A program made the translations under genes and the position numbers. From Ifrita kowaldi (taxonomy: Eukaryota; Chordata; Aves; Passeriformes; Cinclosomatidae), in NCBI GenBank assembly GCA_013398055.1, contig VZRS01005488.1:304444-368443 (forward strand): a DNA stretch of 64,000 nt, in the 5' to 3' direction. Numbering within the stretch: position 1 is the stretch's first letter; each line of letters opens with the position of its first letter. A model generated the notes under the pieces. It had not been told where the DNA came from. It did no database searches and saw only the letters and a list, made by a program, of their open reading frames with translations. This document shows positions 38,111 to 52,070 of the stretch, piece after piece.

Positions 38111-41100
38111 AATGAACCTTACCCAATAAAAGATAGATTTTTTTTCCCCTTATCCTCCTCTTTAAAAATTAATTACCCTGAAAAATAGACAATGGTGAAA
38201 CATCTCAGATTATACATGCTTTTCTTTCGTCATTACAGTACTAATTTAGATCTAGAAATATCTTCCTAAAAGTATCTCACAGGATTTAAGTATTTCAAAA
38301 CGCAACTCAATTTTTTACAGAAATGCCCTCTCGGCCTTTTATTCAGATGAGGAAACTGAGGCAGGTTAGCAACAGGATGCAAGAATGACAACTTAAAATG
38401 TAGGACTTTTTAACTCCTATCCTTTAGCTAAGGAATTAAACATCAGCTTTCATTTTATCCTTTCTCAAGCAGGATGCAACCACATGCCCTAATGCCAAAC
38501 AAGAACAAAACCAGAAGCACAGATGCTTCAATGACACTGCATAGAAAATATTATCTTCCTCTCACAACCTTTTTCTCTGTAAATAGTCTCAAATAGTCTT
38601 CTGCCACATTTTTAACAGCTGCTTCATTAGTTTTCTCTCCTGTTGCCTGGTGGCAGCTTTCATCCATGTTTTCCTCACTGAAAAGACACTTCAAGTCTTA
38701 TTTGAAAAGATTTCTTTGCCATTCTGTTGTCTTCCTCCAGCTTTTATTTTACAGTGGAACATGCTTAGGCAGTACTTTTGCACTGTTGTTTCTGGATCAT
38801 CTACCATTACAGTCTCTCAACATTTAATTTCGCAAGTTGTTTCTATTTGCAATGGAAATGCTTAATTCTACTAATTTTCAGCTCACAAACTGTACCTTGG
38901 TTTCTTAAGAATATTGTTACCTTCACTAGATCCTTGAAAACTGCTTATTTTACTCCATGTCACCAGAGATCTTAACAACTGTATAGTTTTCCTCCACGTT
39001 AATAACATTAAACAGTGTGGGGCCAGGAACAGATCCTTAAGGGACTTTAGAAAATATACATCTGTAATACCAAGACACCTGAGCAACTACCATCAGAGAA
39101 CCAAAAGTACCATCTTTATTACATCAACTACATCCTGCAAGGGGAAATAAACACTTTACAGAACTTTTACTTCCAATATAAGAACCAACTGATCCTTGAA
39201 CTTAAAGGTCTAACCCAAAACTGAAGTCAAGAAAGGAGCACAGGTTGGGAATCCCAACCTCACTCCCCTAGGATCTCTAAAATGCTAGGATTCAGGCACA
39301 GCTCTGCATACCTTGCACAACTCTTAACTTTGTGTTAATTACGAGTCTCATTTGCTGCAGATCATCATGCATTCTAGAGAGATTATGCAAGTCTCATCTG
39401 GGACTAATGAGTGAGTATGAGATTTTGAACTGAAAAGGTTCTAACTTAAAGTAATATCAGATACACTTGGAATTTAATTAAAAATAAAAAGCTAGCCTGA
39501 TTATGCTTTTTTAAAATTATTTTACTGATTAGAAATAATTATATTACCCTTTACACTTAAAATGCAGGTCTTAGGTCGAACATTCATCCATTCTTTGTTC
39601 TTTTTAATTACTGATAACACACTATCAACTGTCTTTTGGAATTTCCCTAATGCTCCAATATTAGGCTATACCAATGTTACAGATGTCTTGTTCAGATAAG
39701 TTTTAAAATATCTGCCAGCAGTTCAATCCAAATATCTTGATGGAAATCAAAGATTAAAAATATTTTGCTTCAAAAAATACTACTAGCAAAATAGAAAAGA
39801 ATTATCAGTTAGCTATGTAAATTAGTATTTTTCCAAAACAAAAATAAGACATATTAATCTTTTTTACTTATTGGTAGTTTCACTGGTTCTATGTTGTTAG
39901 ATTTATATCTTCTTATATACCCTTTTTTCCCCAAGATATATGTGCTTGTTTATAAAAATACGAAATGTATTTTATTAATATAATACCCATATTTTAATCA
40001 CAATTTCTATACATCATCCTTTTGTCTATTACCATGAGGTACCTCACTGTGTCATTTTACATTTCCATTTGTAGTTACTAAAAAAAGTACCAGTACTTTA
40101 AGATAAATTTTATAAAGTTTCATTTTCTCTACAAACTTTGTTTTGACCCAGGAAGCACGCTTTTTAAGATCATAAGCATAAAACATTCTGAAAACACTTC
40201 CCAAGCATCAGCTATTCTTCTCTCCAAATCCCCTCTCCTAGTTCAGGAATCTCATCTGTTTTCAACTGTACCTGGCTGCATCAAGAATCCAGCATGTTTT
40301 CTATAGGTTTGGAGCTTTCCTTTTGCATATAAGTCAAAATCCCATTATAACACATACATTTTGGTTCAGTCATGTTTTATTCTGTCTGATTTATGCCCAC
40401 TATAAAACTCTTGACATTGTACATAAGGGTTTCGAATGTGGAATTTGTACGAGTGCTAAAGTTGTTTGAGCTGGGACGGCAGGGGACACCACACACCACT
40501 GGCAACGTTACATCTCTAACATCTGACATGGAAGTTGAAACCATCTATGGCAAAGCATTTTCCCCCCATCGCTTTATAGATGGCAAATAACTGAACAGTC
40601 CACTTTCTTGTGTGATTTGGCAACTAATAGGCAATAGTAACTATGTTTACAATTTTATTGTGAACATGCAAGTATTCTAGATCATTTGCTCCTCCCCATC
40701 AGGAATTTGGAAAGTAACATCATTTTACGTGACTGAAACTCCATTTCTTTTTCACCTACTTAGTCTTTCTTAATGAGGTCATAAATATTTATTTTAACAT
40801 TTCAAATTCAGGGACTGAAATAGCCATACTTTAGTTACCACTTAGTCAAGTTTAAATTTAGAAATGAGCAATTCCAATTAATCTTAAAAATAGGAAGGAG
40901 AATAATTGGGCTCCTAACACGAGTTTAGCAGTTGCATGATTTCTTTTCATATTCTGGCAGGCTGATGATTGCCTTTCTTCCTTTTGACTCTGTGCTCTAG
41001 CCCAATCCATACATCCTCAACACTTCAGTCATGATTTTAAAGAGGTTCTGATGTATCTCGTAGACTCATTCTTTGAACACAATTTCCCTCTATGCTTGGC

Positions 41101-41600
41101 AAAAATCACAAGTTGTACAGCACCATTCTTCCACAAAAGAGGAACCGAAATACATTAGCACCCTGTGTGCACCTGCTTTGTCAGTGATTCAGATCAAGTG
41201 TCATCCTCTATTCACTGAGCAGAAAAGAGATCCAGAATATTTGGGACAATTTTCACATTTCCTCTGGGGTCTCTTGAGTGATCCATTTGTCTATAAACTT
41301 TAGGGGCAGGGGGCTGTTGAGTTCTTTGAGGGTTATCTAGCCTTTTACCACTGTTCATTAAATCTCACCTCCAAGTCACAAGCAGTCTCTGTTCTCTGAG
41401 AAAGCTGTGCTTCTCATCCATTGGAACAATTTCTCCTATCGCCACTCTCTTGGAAAAGACTTATTTTATTTACTTAAATATAAAAATTCAAGTATTATGA
41501 GTCTTCTGGGCGTATATCCTGGCATGGTAGGTCTGAAATTGGAAGCCTGTATACAATACCACTATACAGTACATCAATTATTAGACTAGCCTCTATTCCT

Positions 41601-41623
41601 AAAAAAAAAAAAAAAAAAAAAAA
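41601..41623. repeat. poly-A tract (A23)
   Basis: The longest homopolymer in the window, followed by an A/C-rich tail (CCAAAACC...). Nothing upstream resembles a retrocopy or LINE, so a retrotransposition origin is not supported. Confidence 0.95.
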
Positions 41624-43571
41624 CCAAAACCTGTCACCACTACCCACGCTCCCCACAAAACCACAAGAAATATTGCACAAGTTACAAACAGAAGCCATGC
41701 CTTTAATTTATGCTACAACTGTACTGAGCACAAGCCTGCATCCAAACAAGCCTCTCAGACCTTCCAAACATTCTTCAACCTGCTTCCTGCAAACCCTGTT
41801 GGCTAGCTACATTCACCTAGAAGCTGCACTCAGAAACGACCACTTCAGTACACCTAGTTTCAGCCAACGCTGTTGGCACCAAGATGTAAACAGTACTGTT
41901 TTGTCTGTACTTTCCAAGGTCAGTAAGTCTTCAGCAAAGTCCAGCTTCAAAAACTGAATATTTAACACTTTGTAAATCAGATGCAATATTTTAATATCCA
42001 AATCAGTATCTGATAAAAATTTGCTGGAAAAAAACAGTTCATTTTCATGAAAACACATCAGAACTTCTAAGCTCTTCAGTTCCAAGCTCATAAATAGCCC
42101 TGTTTTGCTTGCCATTGAAATATTATGCATTTCAGAAAGACATGACTCACAGATTGTATTATGCTCCTTCAGATCACGTACACACACACATCCCCTTTAT
42201 CTACAACCCCTGTGGTCAGGAATTCACTAGGAATTATTTGCTTGATACTACCGCTTAAATGAAAAGTGTTATTTCATTTCTGTTCACAGTTCAGATTGTA
42301 AAAAATAAAAAATTATCTTAAAATCTTTAATATGCATATCATAAGATCTTTAATGTGTGCCTCCCACCTCAGAATCACAGGGAGAAGCTCAGAAAAAGAG
42401 AGATTTCCTAAATGAAATGTTGAGCACTCTTGTCAGATTAACAAGCAGCTAAACTAAACTGTGAAGATCCAACAGCACAAAAGTGTGGAGCTCCTCTTCA
42501 ACACAAGTTAACGAGAAGTATATGGAAGTGACACTCAGGAACCCATAAACTTGACAGTAGGTGACAAAAAATAGAAAGGACTTTGTTACCAAGTCTGCCA
42601 TCTGTTTTTATAGCTTCCTATGTCATTTACATAAGAAGTAGATAAGAGATTTAAATGAGAAATTCGTTAAACTGCATGTTAGTGATATACCAGGCACTCA
42701 TCATACTGGTGATATCAGTCACTCACTGAGATGAAGTATCTGGCATCAGGTGAGGGTAGTAAGGCAGCAGTCAAACAACAACAGCTCTTTGTCAGCCCTA
42801 GGACCAAAAGGTATTACCTCTACCTAGGTGTAACCATCTCTTACAAAGCCTGCATCTCAAAATTAAAGCAGAAATGGGATGCAAGCTGTCTTTAAAAATG
42901 GTTTCACGATTACCTTAGATCAACAAATCATATATTTAGTAGGTTAGTACCTAGGTGCAAGGTAAACATTAACAATGCAGAGACATGCAAGTTCAGATTG
43001 CTGCAAAGTAATCCACTACTAGATTAGCAAATAGTTTGATCATTTTGTGCAACTACATAAACTAAAAAACCAAACATCACCACCCCACACACACAAACAT
43101 ACACAGAAGACCAACAGCAAAAAGAAGTAGAAGCAAAGGAAAAAGCAGGCCTGCCCTTCAGCTGCATGTCTGTCTTAATTCAAGTGTGCAAGCACTGTCG
43201 TTCATTGCTTCAAGCTGACATAAAACATGTCAAGTAGCAATCAACTCATTCCTTCTACCCTTACCAATTCCTGTGCATCTTTCAGATGCTGGAACAAATC
43301 CATCCGAGTTAACCAGCAAAACAAAATGTTTTACGTGCCACATCTGTTCCCTAATCTTGTTCAACAAGTGGACACCCAGCTCCCCTTCCTTGCAGACTGA
43401 GGGGCTCACAAGGATTCATTAATTTTCTACTCATTCTCCTTCCATTTCTTTTACCACGTGAACACAAACAATTTCAGACAGCACTGAAGAACTCCAGCAT
43501 CAAGCCATCCTGGTGGTTCTTAGGGGGAGAGCCACTGCATAGAATTTGCCATAAATACAGCATAATAGTTT

Positions 43572-43613
43572 GAAAAAAAAAAAACAAAACAAAACAAAAC
43601 CACAAAAAAAACC
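43572..43613. repeat. CAAAA microsatellite
   Basis: A run of twelve A followed by several CAAAA units and further A/C-rich sequence. Confidence 0.85.
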
Positions 43614-43949
43614 ACCATAACATCAACAAAAAAGAACACTTCTTTTATGACCTTCCTTCCTGAACATTTTGAATATATTTGTCTTTTGAATGGGATGTTT
43701 AGTGTTATAAACACTATGGTTCATTATAGTTTCCATGATCTCCGCCCCATAATTAACCTAGGTTACATTTCCACTATACGTGATTGATCATTGTTTTTGG
43801 TAAAGAAGTCTGCTGTTATTCAGGATAATATAAGGCTACTGTAGTAACTGAAAAACAGTAATATCTCTGTATAACATTTTTCCATCACATCTATGTCATT
43901 TGTTTCAAATGTTGTTTCACAATTTGTTCCTGTCAGTTTACAAAGTGAG

Positions 43950-43971
43950 ATAAGGATCATATAAGGATCAT
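43950..43971. repeat. two-copy 11-bp tandem repeat
   Basis: ATAAGGATCAT at 43950-43960 is immediately repeated exactly at 43961-43971. Each copy contains a GATC. Confidence 0.9.
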
Positions 43972-46380
43972 TCCAGCTAATGTAACAAGGCACTTCAGAG
44001 GATGAAAATAGAACCAGACACCAGTAATGCACATGGAAGCAGAAAGTAAGCTGAGTTCTGCTAAACATTTTCTATCATCATTATTATCTACTCAGACTTC
44101 AGAAAAAGTTATCCAACCCTTTGTTTTGTATTTTTTCTATTCTGAACCAAAAAAACATTTCTTTATTTCTTTCTGACTGACAAAATTCAACACAGTTTAA
44201 CAGCAAAAGTAATAATTAAAAAACCCCACACCTTTTAAAATATAAGGTCTTTGCTCTGAACTTTGCTTTGAATTCCTATTTTTCAGTGATTCAATGCAGC
44301 TGATTCTCTAAGTTCTTCAACTTAAATTCACTACCACAAGTACACCACTTGATATCACTGGGACCAATCAATTGCAAATTCAGTCACAGCAATTTGGTGG
44401 AGAATGAAGTTATCTGCAACATTACACAGTTATGTTACAAGTGCTAAGTTTCTTGCTGATGGAAATGGCCACTTCACTAGCACTCACATAGAACAGTAGT
44501 GCTGAGACTCATTTGCATGTACTAAAAGATGGCAAAGCAGTCACTGGTTTTTGACCTGCTTAGGTTTGTAAGATTTTTTGTATTTAAACATACAGCTTAA
44601 GCTGAGCAATTTGTCACACATTCTGAAATACAAAAACATCAGCATTATGCTCCAACTATTCCTTTTCTGCTTAAATTACTATATTTAAAAGAGTAGTTCC
44701 CTGTTCTAAGGAAGATGTAGATTAGAATTTCACAGTTTTCGATGATTCTTCGCAGCATTTACTCTTGAATAAGCAGAAGAGGCAATGCACAGAAGGACCT
44801 GGAAATGCCTACATTACACCACTTTCACCGAGTAGAAGAGAAAGTAAATTCATCACATGGGGTCATCTGCCTCATTAGCACTACAGTTTTTCTGGGTTTA
44901 TTCCATCTGGAGTACAGCAATTCCTGCTCCTTTCTTATTCTGCAACATATTACCAAATGTCTATATTATGTTGTTAGACATATGCAGGTGGCTGTCATTG
45001 GTATCAGCAGACAAGTTTTCATCCAAGGGAAACACTGATTTTGATGAACAACAAATAAACTACATTCTTTGTTCTTAATTTAGCAGACAGGTGTGGCTTT
45101 CATCAGCACTCAGTAAGACCTACCTTGCAAAACATAAGCAGAATAAATTTCATAAAAAGAACACATACAAGCTTGTGCTTCATTTATGTACAGGAACAAG
45201 CAGAAAAAGCAAAGCAATCACCAGAACTGCTGCTTCCAGCTTCAGTGAGATTCTCAATTGATGCAAACAGCAGTAAGTCCAGCTAAGTCAAAGCAATTAT
45301 TTGCTCAGTGCAGCAACAGATGCTTACTGAAGCTCTTAATATGACTATTTCTCATGTCTTTTGAAGTTGGTTAATAGTACTTTCAAAAAAAATCTCAAGT
45401 ACGATTAAAGGAGTGTGTTTGTTGTTTTTTGTATGTTACACTGGCATTGGCAAAAATTCAGATCCACCAGCATGACTGAGAAAGAAACATGAGTCAAAAT
45501 GAAGAAGTAGTATATCGGACTTGCAGATCTGTAAGTACACACCTGTGAGGTAGACAGGTGAGTTACAGGATAAATGACCTGGCAAACCCTGGAGTTACTG
45601 AAGCCTTTTAGAAATCAATTGTTGTTCTGAAAGCACTAACTTTTTGAATCTCCCCACAAAGTATCTACCAAAAAAAGCTTCCTGTATCTCTCCAACTACT
45701 GTGTCACAGACACACAAGCCTGAACTCCAAACACAGCCTGACACACAGAAAAATTCCATAAAAGCTCTCAATACTAGACCAACATATGACTTGCCCATCT
45801 ATTGCAGCTGGATAGGACAGGCACTGAACTACAGAAGAGCACTGCCCTCTGGGCAGGAGAGATTAAGCAGGTTGTCAAGGTGGGAGGTACACTATAACAA
45901 AAACTGTAAAATTATATTAATCTAGGTTAGGAACATTTGCCATCATTAAGTGCTTGAGAGGAACTCAATTTGCCAATATGAATTTTGCCTTGTAAAATCT
46001 AATCTGCAAAAAGCACACAAATTCCATCTCTTCTCCATTTCTGAGGGTGGAGGTTTGCATTTGTTAACAGCAGAAGACCAGACTTCAGAGTCACTTCTGT
46101 ATTACAACTGCAACTGCACAAGGATTTGTAAATATGGGGTTTAAATACAGCTTAAAAAATAAAAACAGAAACAAGAACTTGCCCCTTTTATGTGCTGTTA
46201 GTTATTTACTAAATCTTGCTTAAGCTCTCATAGAGATAACACTCAAGATTTGCAAAGCGTAAACCGAAAATCTGTCTAGTCTGCTTATGTTTTGCATATC
46301 AAAAGTCAGTAGTTTGTACTCAAATTTCATACATATCTACACACATACCAGCAGTATGGCATCACAACACACTCAGATTA

Positions 46381-46530
46381 TAGCAAGGGCATGAAATCCA
46401 TTGCATATAGCAACCTTGTCAGCGTGCAGATCCCAAGGATTATTTATGACTGCAGAGGCCGAGAGCAGAAGGAGATAAAGTGGACTATTTAATCAGGTTG
46501 AAAGCAAGACCTCATTCAGTTACACAGATA
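46381..46530. promoter_or_regulatory. candidate conserved non-coding element
   Basis: About 150 bases of balanced, non-repetitive composition with CpG sites (GTCAGCGTGC, GAGGCCGAGAG) in an AT-rich neighbourhood poor in CpG. No ORF of interest crosses it. The call is an impression from composition only. Confidence 0.15.
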
Positions 46531-48700
46531 CACACACAGAGCCACCTTTTCCTCTCCCTACACCTTGCTTATTCTTTTTCATGAAGTCATATTCTGGGAG
46601 AATACAGTATGTTCACTCTATGATATATGCACCAATTGCATTTTATTTTTTAGAGGTTGGGACAATCTTTATGGATTTTCCAGTAAGTCAGCAGTTGCAT
46701 TACAGAAGATGCCTGTATTCATCGTGCCTCAAAACAAAACCGAGCCTCACCAAACCACAGCCTACACTCCCGTCCAACTCTTGCTGGCACCAGATATACT
46801 CAGAAGTCATGGGCAGATGCACTCCATTCCTATATCATGGATTAGAGAAGATAATCTATTGCTAATTCCTGCACTGAACTATAATGATAACAACAGGATC
46901 CATCTAGATTGCTACATTGAAATTCAGGGAATTTCTTGTCTTTACAACTGGAACATCAGCACTTTGTTATTGGTTTTTTAGTTTTTCCCTTCTCCTACAG
47001 TTAAATTTTGTGGTCAAAAAATTATAATCTGAACATATATCCAGCTAAGAATGGGCCATAATAAAGACAAAGACCATCTAATATAACCTTAACCTCTTCA
47101 CAGTTCTTTTAACATATCTAAAAAACGCAATCTGATATTCCAACCTTGACTAGACTTGGTGTTTTATTGCCTCAGTGTACTCCCAGCATAAAGTTTGTCC
47201 ATGTAAATTTCCCCGTCCTCATTCCCCTTCCTCTCCCCTATCCTTACTTTTGGTACTCCTTAACAGTAGACCCAGCAAGTCCTGCCCATCCCAGCTCTAG
47301 CATACAAATATTTTAAATGCAAAATGCAGCATATACCTGATACCTGCTTTGTTATCTGCACTCCATTCTTAATAGCAGATGCAAGGAAATGCCTATATGA
47401 ATCAAGATGAAAAGTGATGCACACCATTTCCCCTCTCCAGATCCACAAACTATTCCTCATTTTCCCAAGGAAAATGAGAGAAGGAGGGAAAGCTACAATA
47501 ACAGCTTATAGAATTAAAACACAGTTTACATGTTGCTCTTGGTACCACCATCACAAGCAAGCAGACTTCTCACTAATTCGTAGAAAAAGGGAGAAAGATG
47601 ATAAATTTACAGCAAGTTTAGCATTGCAGGAACAAGGAATATACTCTATACTCTTTTCTGTCAAGGCAGAAGATTTTATTTCTGGACTAGAGGTTTTCTG
47701 CCTCCTCTGAATCATCTTTTTTTCGTTTTCCACACCACTGCTGCCCATACTGCTAAAAAATGCAAAGGAAATCCATTCTGCAAAGCTTCCCCATCAAAAT
47801 TTTTTCACAGGGAAGTCCCTTGCTCTTCTCCCCCTCTCCTAAATACTCATGTCATTGATTTGGCCTCTTCTGTTTTAACGTCTCTAGTAGATATCAACAC
47901 AGTAGTGGGTTTATACTTTGCAATAACCATCTAGAAGAAAAAAAAAAAAGACTTTTAAAATTACCTATTCCAATTGCTTAACACAACCTCCTATAGAACC
48001 ACCACAGTAAAGAACCAACCTCCCAACTAGGCTGGCAAAAGGAAAAAAAATAAGTAAAAAGGAAACAAAAGAGAAAGAAAAAAAAAATCTTTGATAAAAT
48101 TGAACACTCAGTAAAATTAACTACTGTGTAATATGAAGTAGGGCTAAAACACCAACATCTACCTTTAGAGGTTGGCCTAAATATACCGAACAGAATAGTA
48201 AATACCAAAGTCCTTCCTGTTTTGACTGACATATACAGGAGCCATCCTTCTAATCAAACTTGCATTGGTTATCTTCTTTATACTTAATGCAAAACAGGGA
48301 AATCAGACCTTGAATCCTATTCATCCAGCTGCTGAGATAATTGAGCAAAGACAGTCAAGTGATGAACAGGAAGCAGTGTCAACAGTTACATTTTGTCCTG
48401 TGCTATTTATGAAAGGAATAGATATTAGCAAAATGAATATTTTTCTGTCCTCACTGGAGGAACAAAAGTGATGTGATGAGAAGTCAATGAGCAACTCATT
48501 AGGGTTCATAATATGCTTTAAACAGCACTGCATCGAGCATTATGATCCATTCTTTGCATTAATTCAAAGTCCAAGAGAAGGTTTGAATATAAAAGGAAAA
48601 AAACTACTAAAAAATGGATGTTCTTAGCTAGCACAGTCTCCACTAATGAATTTGTTGACAAAAGCTTCTATTGGTTTCATTGCTGTTAGCTCTATAGTCA
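46531..48700. other. non-coding DNA, chance ORFs only
   Basis: The longest frames (138 codons at 46565-46981 and 94 codons at 46581-46865, both plus) overlap in different frames and match no family that I recognise. A12 lies at 47938-47949 and an A-rich stretch at 48033-48088. Confidence 0.5.
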
Positions 48701-48835
48701 AGTGAGCCAGCTGGACTCTGTTCTGACTCATGCAGCTTCATATCTAATTAAGTTTCATTTATGGAATCAAACTCCTTCAGCGGTTATAACCTTGCTGGAG
48801 ACAGAGCGTCATTAACTTTCAAAAAAACTTTTTAT
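48701..48835. promoter_or_regulatory. candidate conserved non-coding element
   Basis: A complex 135-base stretch with a homeodomain-type TAATTA at 48745-48750 and a CpG-containing segment (CAGCGGTTATAACC, GAGCGTCATT) in CpG-poor flanks. No gene is recognised. This is an impression only. Confidence 0.15.
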
Positions 48836-49634
48836 GTGTATGTGTGATAAAGAAAAATACCTACTTTTACTGTCACTTTTCAAAGCAAATATGCAATACT
48901 AGGTTATTCAACACAGTCATTCGGTGATCTGAATTATTCCTTAATAATTATATAGCTCCTATATAGCCCTTTCCCAGATATTTATTTTGGCACCATAGTT
49001 GGCCCTTGCTTTATATATTCACCAGCTGCTATTCAGATAATTGAAGAGCTAATGGAAACCATTCATGAGAGAGGTAGAGGTGCATTCATTTTCTGAAATA
49101 CTGTGAAAAGGTCCTAGTTCTCAATTCAACAGAAATAAAAAAGCAAAAATTTATATATATTAACACTATAATCTGTACAAATTAGCTTCCACTTACATTT
49201 CTGGAGTCATTATTGGAAAAGTTTTAAATTCTAACTGGAAACTTTTATTGTCCATGTGTGACCACAAGCAAACTAATAGATTTCTAACGAAAACAGTCTT
49301 TTATTTTTTTCAAATAAGTGAGTGATAATCACAATAATAACACAACATTTGATAACTTTTAATTCTCATTCCTGAATTTCTTAGCCAGGAAACAGTAGAA
49401 AACTAATTGATGGCTAAATTGGCACATAATTTTCTGTAAAAATAAATTAGTTCTGGTATCTCTCAAAAGGAAGAAAAGAGGCAGGTGACAAGAAATGATG
49501 AAAAGTCAATGCGATCTCATATTTTTAAATAAATTTTATCATGTCATCCACAATCTCTGGTGTGCTGCCATTTTCAATACTGCATTGGGAAAATTAAATG
49601 ATGAAAAACTGCAGAGTTTCTAGAATTATCAGTT

Positions 49635-49714
49635 AAGGAAGGTGGAGAGAAAAAGCAAGAAAAAAATAGAGAAAAAGAGAGAAAGGAAAATAAAAGAAAA
49701 GCAGAAAAAACAAG
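49635..49714. repeat. purine-rich (GA/A) tract
   Basis: About 80 bases nearly free of pyrimidines on the plus strand, made of GAGA, GAAAA and AAAAG words. It is simple sequence. Confidence 0.85.
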
Positions 49715-50506
49715 TTCACCATGTCTTTAACTTAAAGCCTGTTCTAAAGTCTTTTGTCCTCAAGATCATTAACTAAGTCAACTACCAAATATTTTGATTT
49801 TTAATAAATTTCAACAGTATTTTAAAAATTGCTAAGAGTAATTGTTAAATTTTGATACTTCCAATGCCCTTGCTGATGAAGTTTTTCACAAGTAAATATT
49901 TCGCTTCTTTTAATTTCACCATCTTCAAAATTAAGGTGCCTACCCCTAAAGCACAACCGTTATGAAGATAAATTAATCTACAAAGAACTTCAGAGATCCA
50001 ATGTTCACATTCCTTTTGAAACATCTTGCTAGGTTATTTTACCATCCTTTCCTAAGTATGTGTCAAATTTTAAAAGAAACTATAGATACTGGAAGGAATT
50101 TTGATAAAGGATAGGTTTCTTTATTATTATTAATTCCTTTCATGGTATTAGCTGAAGATCAAATATAATTTGTGGCAACAAGAGGACTTAATCTCAAAAC
50201 CATATATGTTACGTTTTATCAGCATAATCCTTTTATATCCCAGGCTATACATAGACATTAAAGTCATCTACTAATTAATCACAGATTAATGACAGCACAC
50301 ATCTCTGAGCTGAAAAACAGCCAATATAGTCACACATTCTTTACCACCTTTTCGCAGTCAGTTCCAAGTAACACAGACTCTTGCTAAGATATAGAGAAGT
50401 TTAATATAAAAGCTACATCTTATGACTGACAAGTGAAAATACTACACCCCAATGTATTAATTTCTTTTTGATAAGATTTCGATGAGTCATGGCATGATAT
50501 GTCTTC

Positions 50507-50560
50507 ATGCAAGAAGTATGAACTGAATCAGGAATGCAAGAAGTATAAACTGAATCAGGA
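50507..50560. repeat. two-copy 27-bp tandem repeat
   Basis: Copy 1 (50507-50533) and copy 2 (50534-50560) share the unit ATGCAAGAAGTAT.AACTGAATCAGGA, with a single G/A difference at the dot. The one mismatch suggests a fairly recent duplication. Confidence 0.95.
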
Positions 50561-51640
50561 ATCTGAAGTACACCTGGGTTGTATGTATTTTTATTTTAAT
50601 TAATATTATTATCACCATTACACATGATTTCCTCTGAAGGTAACATGTCCCTCTTTGGTCTTAATAAATTCCTACTGTTTGATGCAGACTAATTAGACCA
50701 AGTACACACTTTAATACTTCAAATAAGCAGCTACATCTTATGGTTTAGTGATAAGAAATATCCAGAGGCACTAAAAATGTTCATACAATTGCAACAGAGC
50801 TGTTTGTACGAGCGCCAATTTACCTTGCTTCTCTCATGTCTCTGAACAGCTCTCTCCTTTTTGTTTCATGATTTTTCTCTTTTACTTTTATAGCAGGATC
50901 TTCATTCTCTACAAGGCAGGGCATTAGAAAAATACCTTTTCTTAATGTGTATTTAAACTATGAATACTATCAGCTGCCTAATTTTTTTAAATACAATGTT
51001 GAACAAACCTTGTCTTAAATCCTATACTATGACGGCAAAAATTAGAAAGCATACCACAGTACAGGTATTAGGCTGAGAAATACATATACCAGGAAATGTT
51101 AGCAATAGATTAGCTACAGAAAGAAGAGATGATCTAACTAGAGATAGGGACTACAAAGATCTGTATTTAATGGCACAGCCGCTTTGAAGATAATTTAGCC
51201 ATGAACTGACACAGTTTGAACTTTGAGAAATTGCTTTTAGATAGAATCACTGACACCAAGAATAGTCCAGAAATACTCTTCGTACACAGGGCTCTCAGGA
51301 GAGGACTGTGTTCAGCCCAGACTGCTGTGAGAGCTGCATTAGGTTCCTTCTAAGCATCCAGGAACCAAGTGGCTGAAGAGTCCAACAGCTGCAGCTTGGG
51401 AATTTGGCTTAGCTAGATGAGAAGCTAGAAGTACAGAGGATTCTGCATTTGGGAAGTGACCTGGGCATTATCACCAGCAGAACACAGAGGGCTCTGGTCT
51501 GTACATGTTTCAAGAGACCTGTAGGCTGACATGGAGGGAAGCATTGCTCAAGTTACTGCCAGAAGAGGGTCCATCAAAAGCACCATCCATGAGGATTGCT
51601 GGGTGAGGCCAGGTTCTTCACTAGCTCATTATGTTACAAT

Positions 51641-52070
51641 TGTCAGGAAACACTGGCACTCGGTTCTAGTCTTTAGTATAAAAAAGTTTATTCCTACTTA
51701 ACCAAGAGAACAAAGTAGCTGACATGGTGAGGCTGAAGCAATTCCTCCAAATTTATTACAGGCCAAGGCACAGAATTACCAATAGTGGGTATATTTCAAG
51801 AAGGGACCAGCTGCTGAAGTTGCAGTCCTGTAGTGTTGAAAGTCAGGTTTTACCCAGATTTTCTGCATTGGCACTGCTGTTGGAGATTCTGCGTTCCAGA
51901 AACTGTAGAATGTTATCGTTCGTATTTCCATATTCCCACCATTTCGGATGGCAACAAGTTAGTTACCCATATGATAGCAGCAGTGACAGCTTAGATAACC
52001 TACTGGTGAGAGAAGGGATAGTGAGTTATTGACTAAGTCATCATACACTAAAAATGATTAGATACGGTTT
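51641..52070 (-). mobile_element. possible 3' end of an LTR
   Basis: On the minus strand the sequence ending at 51641 has the layout of an LTR 3' end. AATAAA (about 51687-51692) is followed by a T-rich stretch, then GAACCGAGTGCC and a terminal TTTCCTGACA. The bases outside the end are ATTGTAAC on the minus strand. I could not find a matching TG start, a TATA box at a fitting distance or a target duplication on the other side, so the left boundary at about 52070 is arbitrary. The family is not recognised. It could equally be unique DNA with a chance poly(A) signal. Confidence 0.25.

Larger units (their letters stand above)
38111..46380. other. AT-rich non-coding DNA with simple repeats
   Basis: No gene or named interspersed repeat is recognised over about 8.3 kb. 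It contains an A23 tract at 41601-41623, a CAAAA tract at 43572-43613, and a two-copy 11-mer at 43950-43971. Open frames up to 124 codons show no family resemblance. Confidence 0.55.
48836..51640. other. AT-rich non-coding DNA
   Basis: No gene or named repeat is recognised. A purine-rich tract lies at 49635-49714 and a two-copy 27-bp repeat at 50507-50560. From about 51240 to 51640 GC rises slightly without a recognisable family. Confidence 0.55.

Noticed and set aside
46565..46981. 138-codon plus-strand ORF
   Set aside because: A second frame is open over the same stretch, the composition is chance-like, and no family is recognised.
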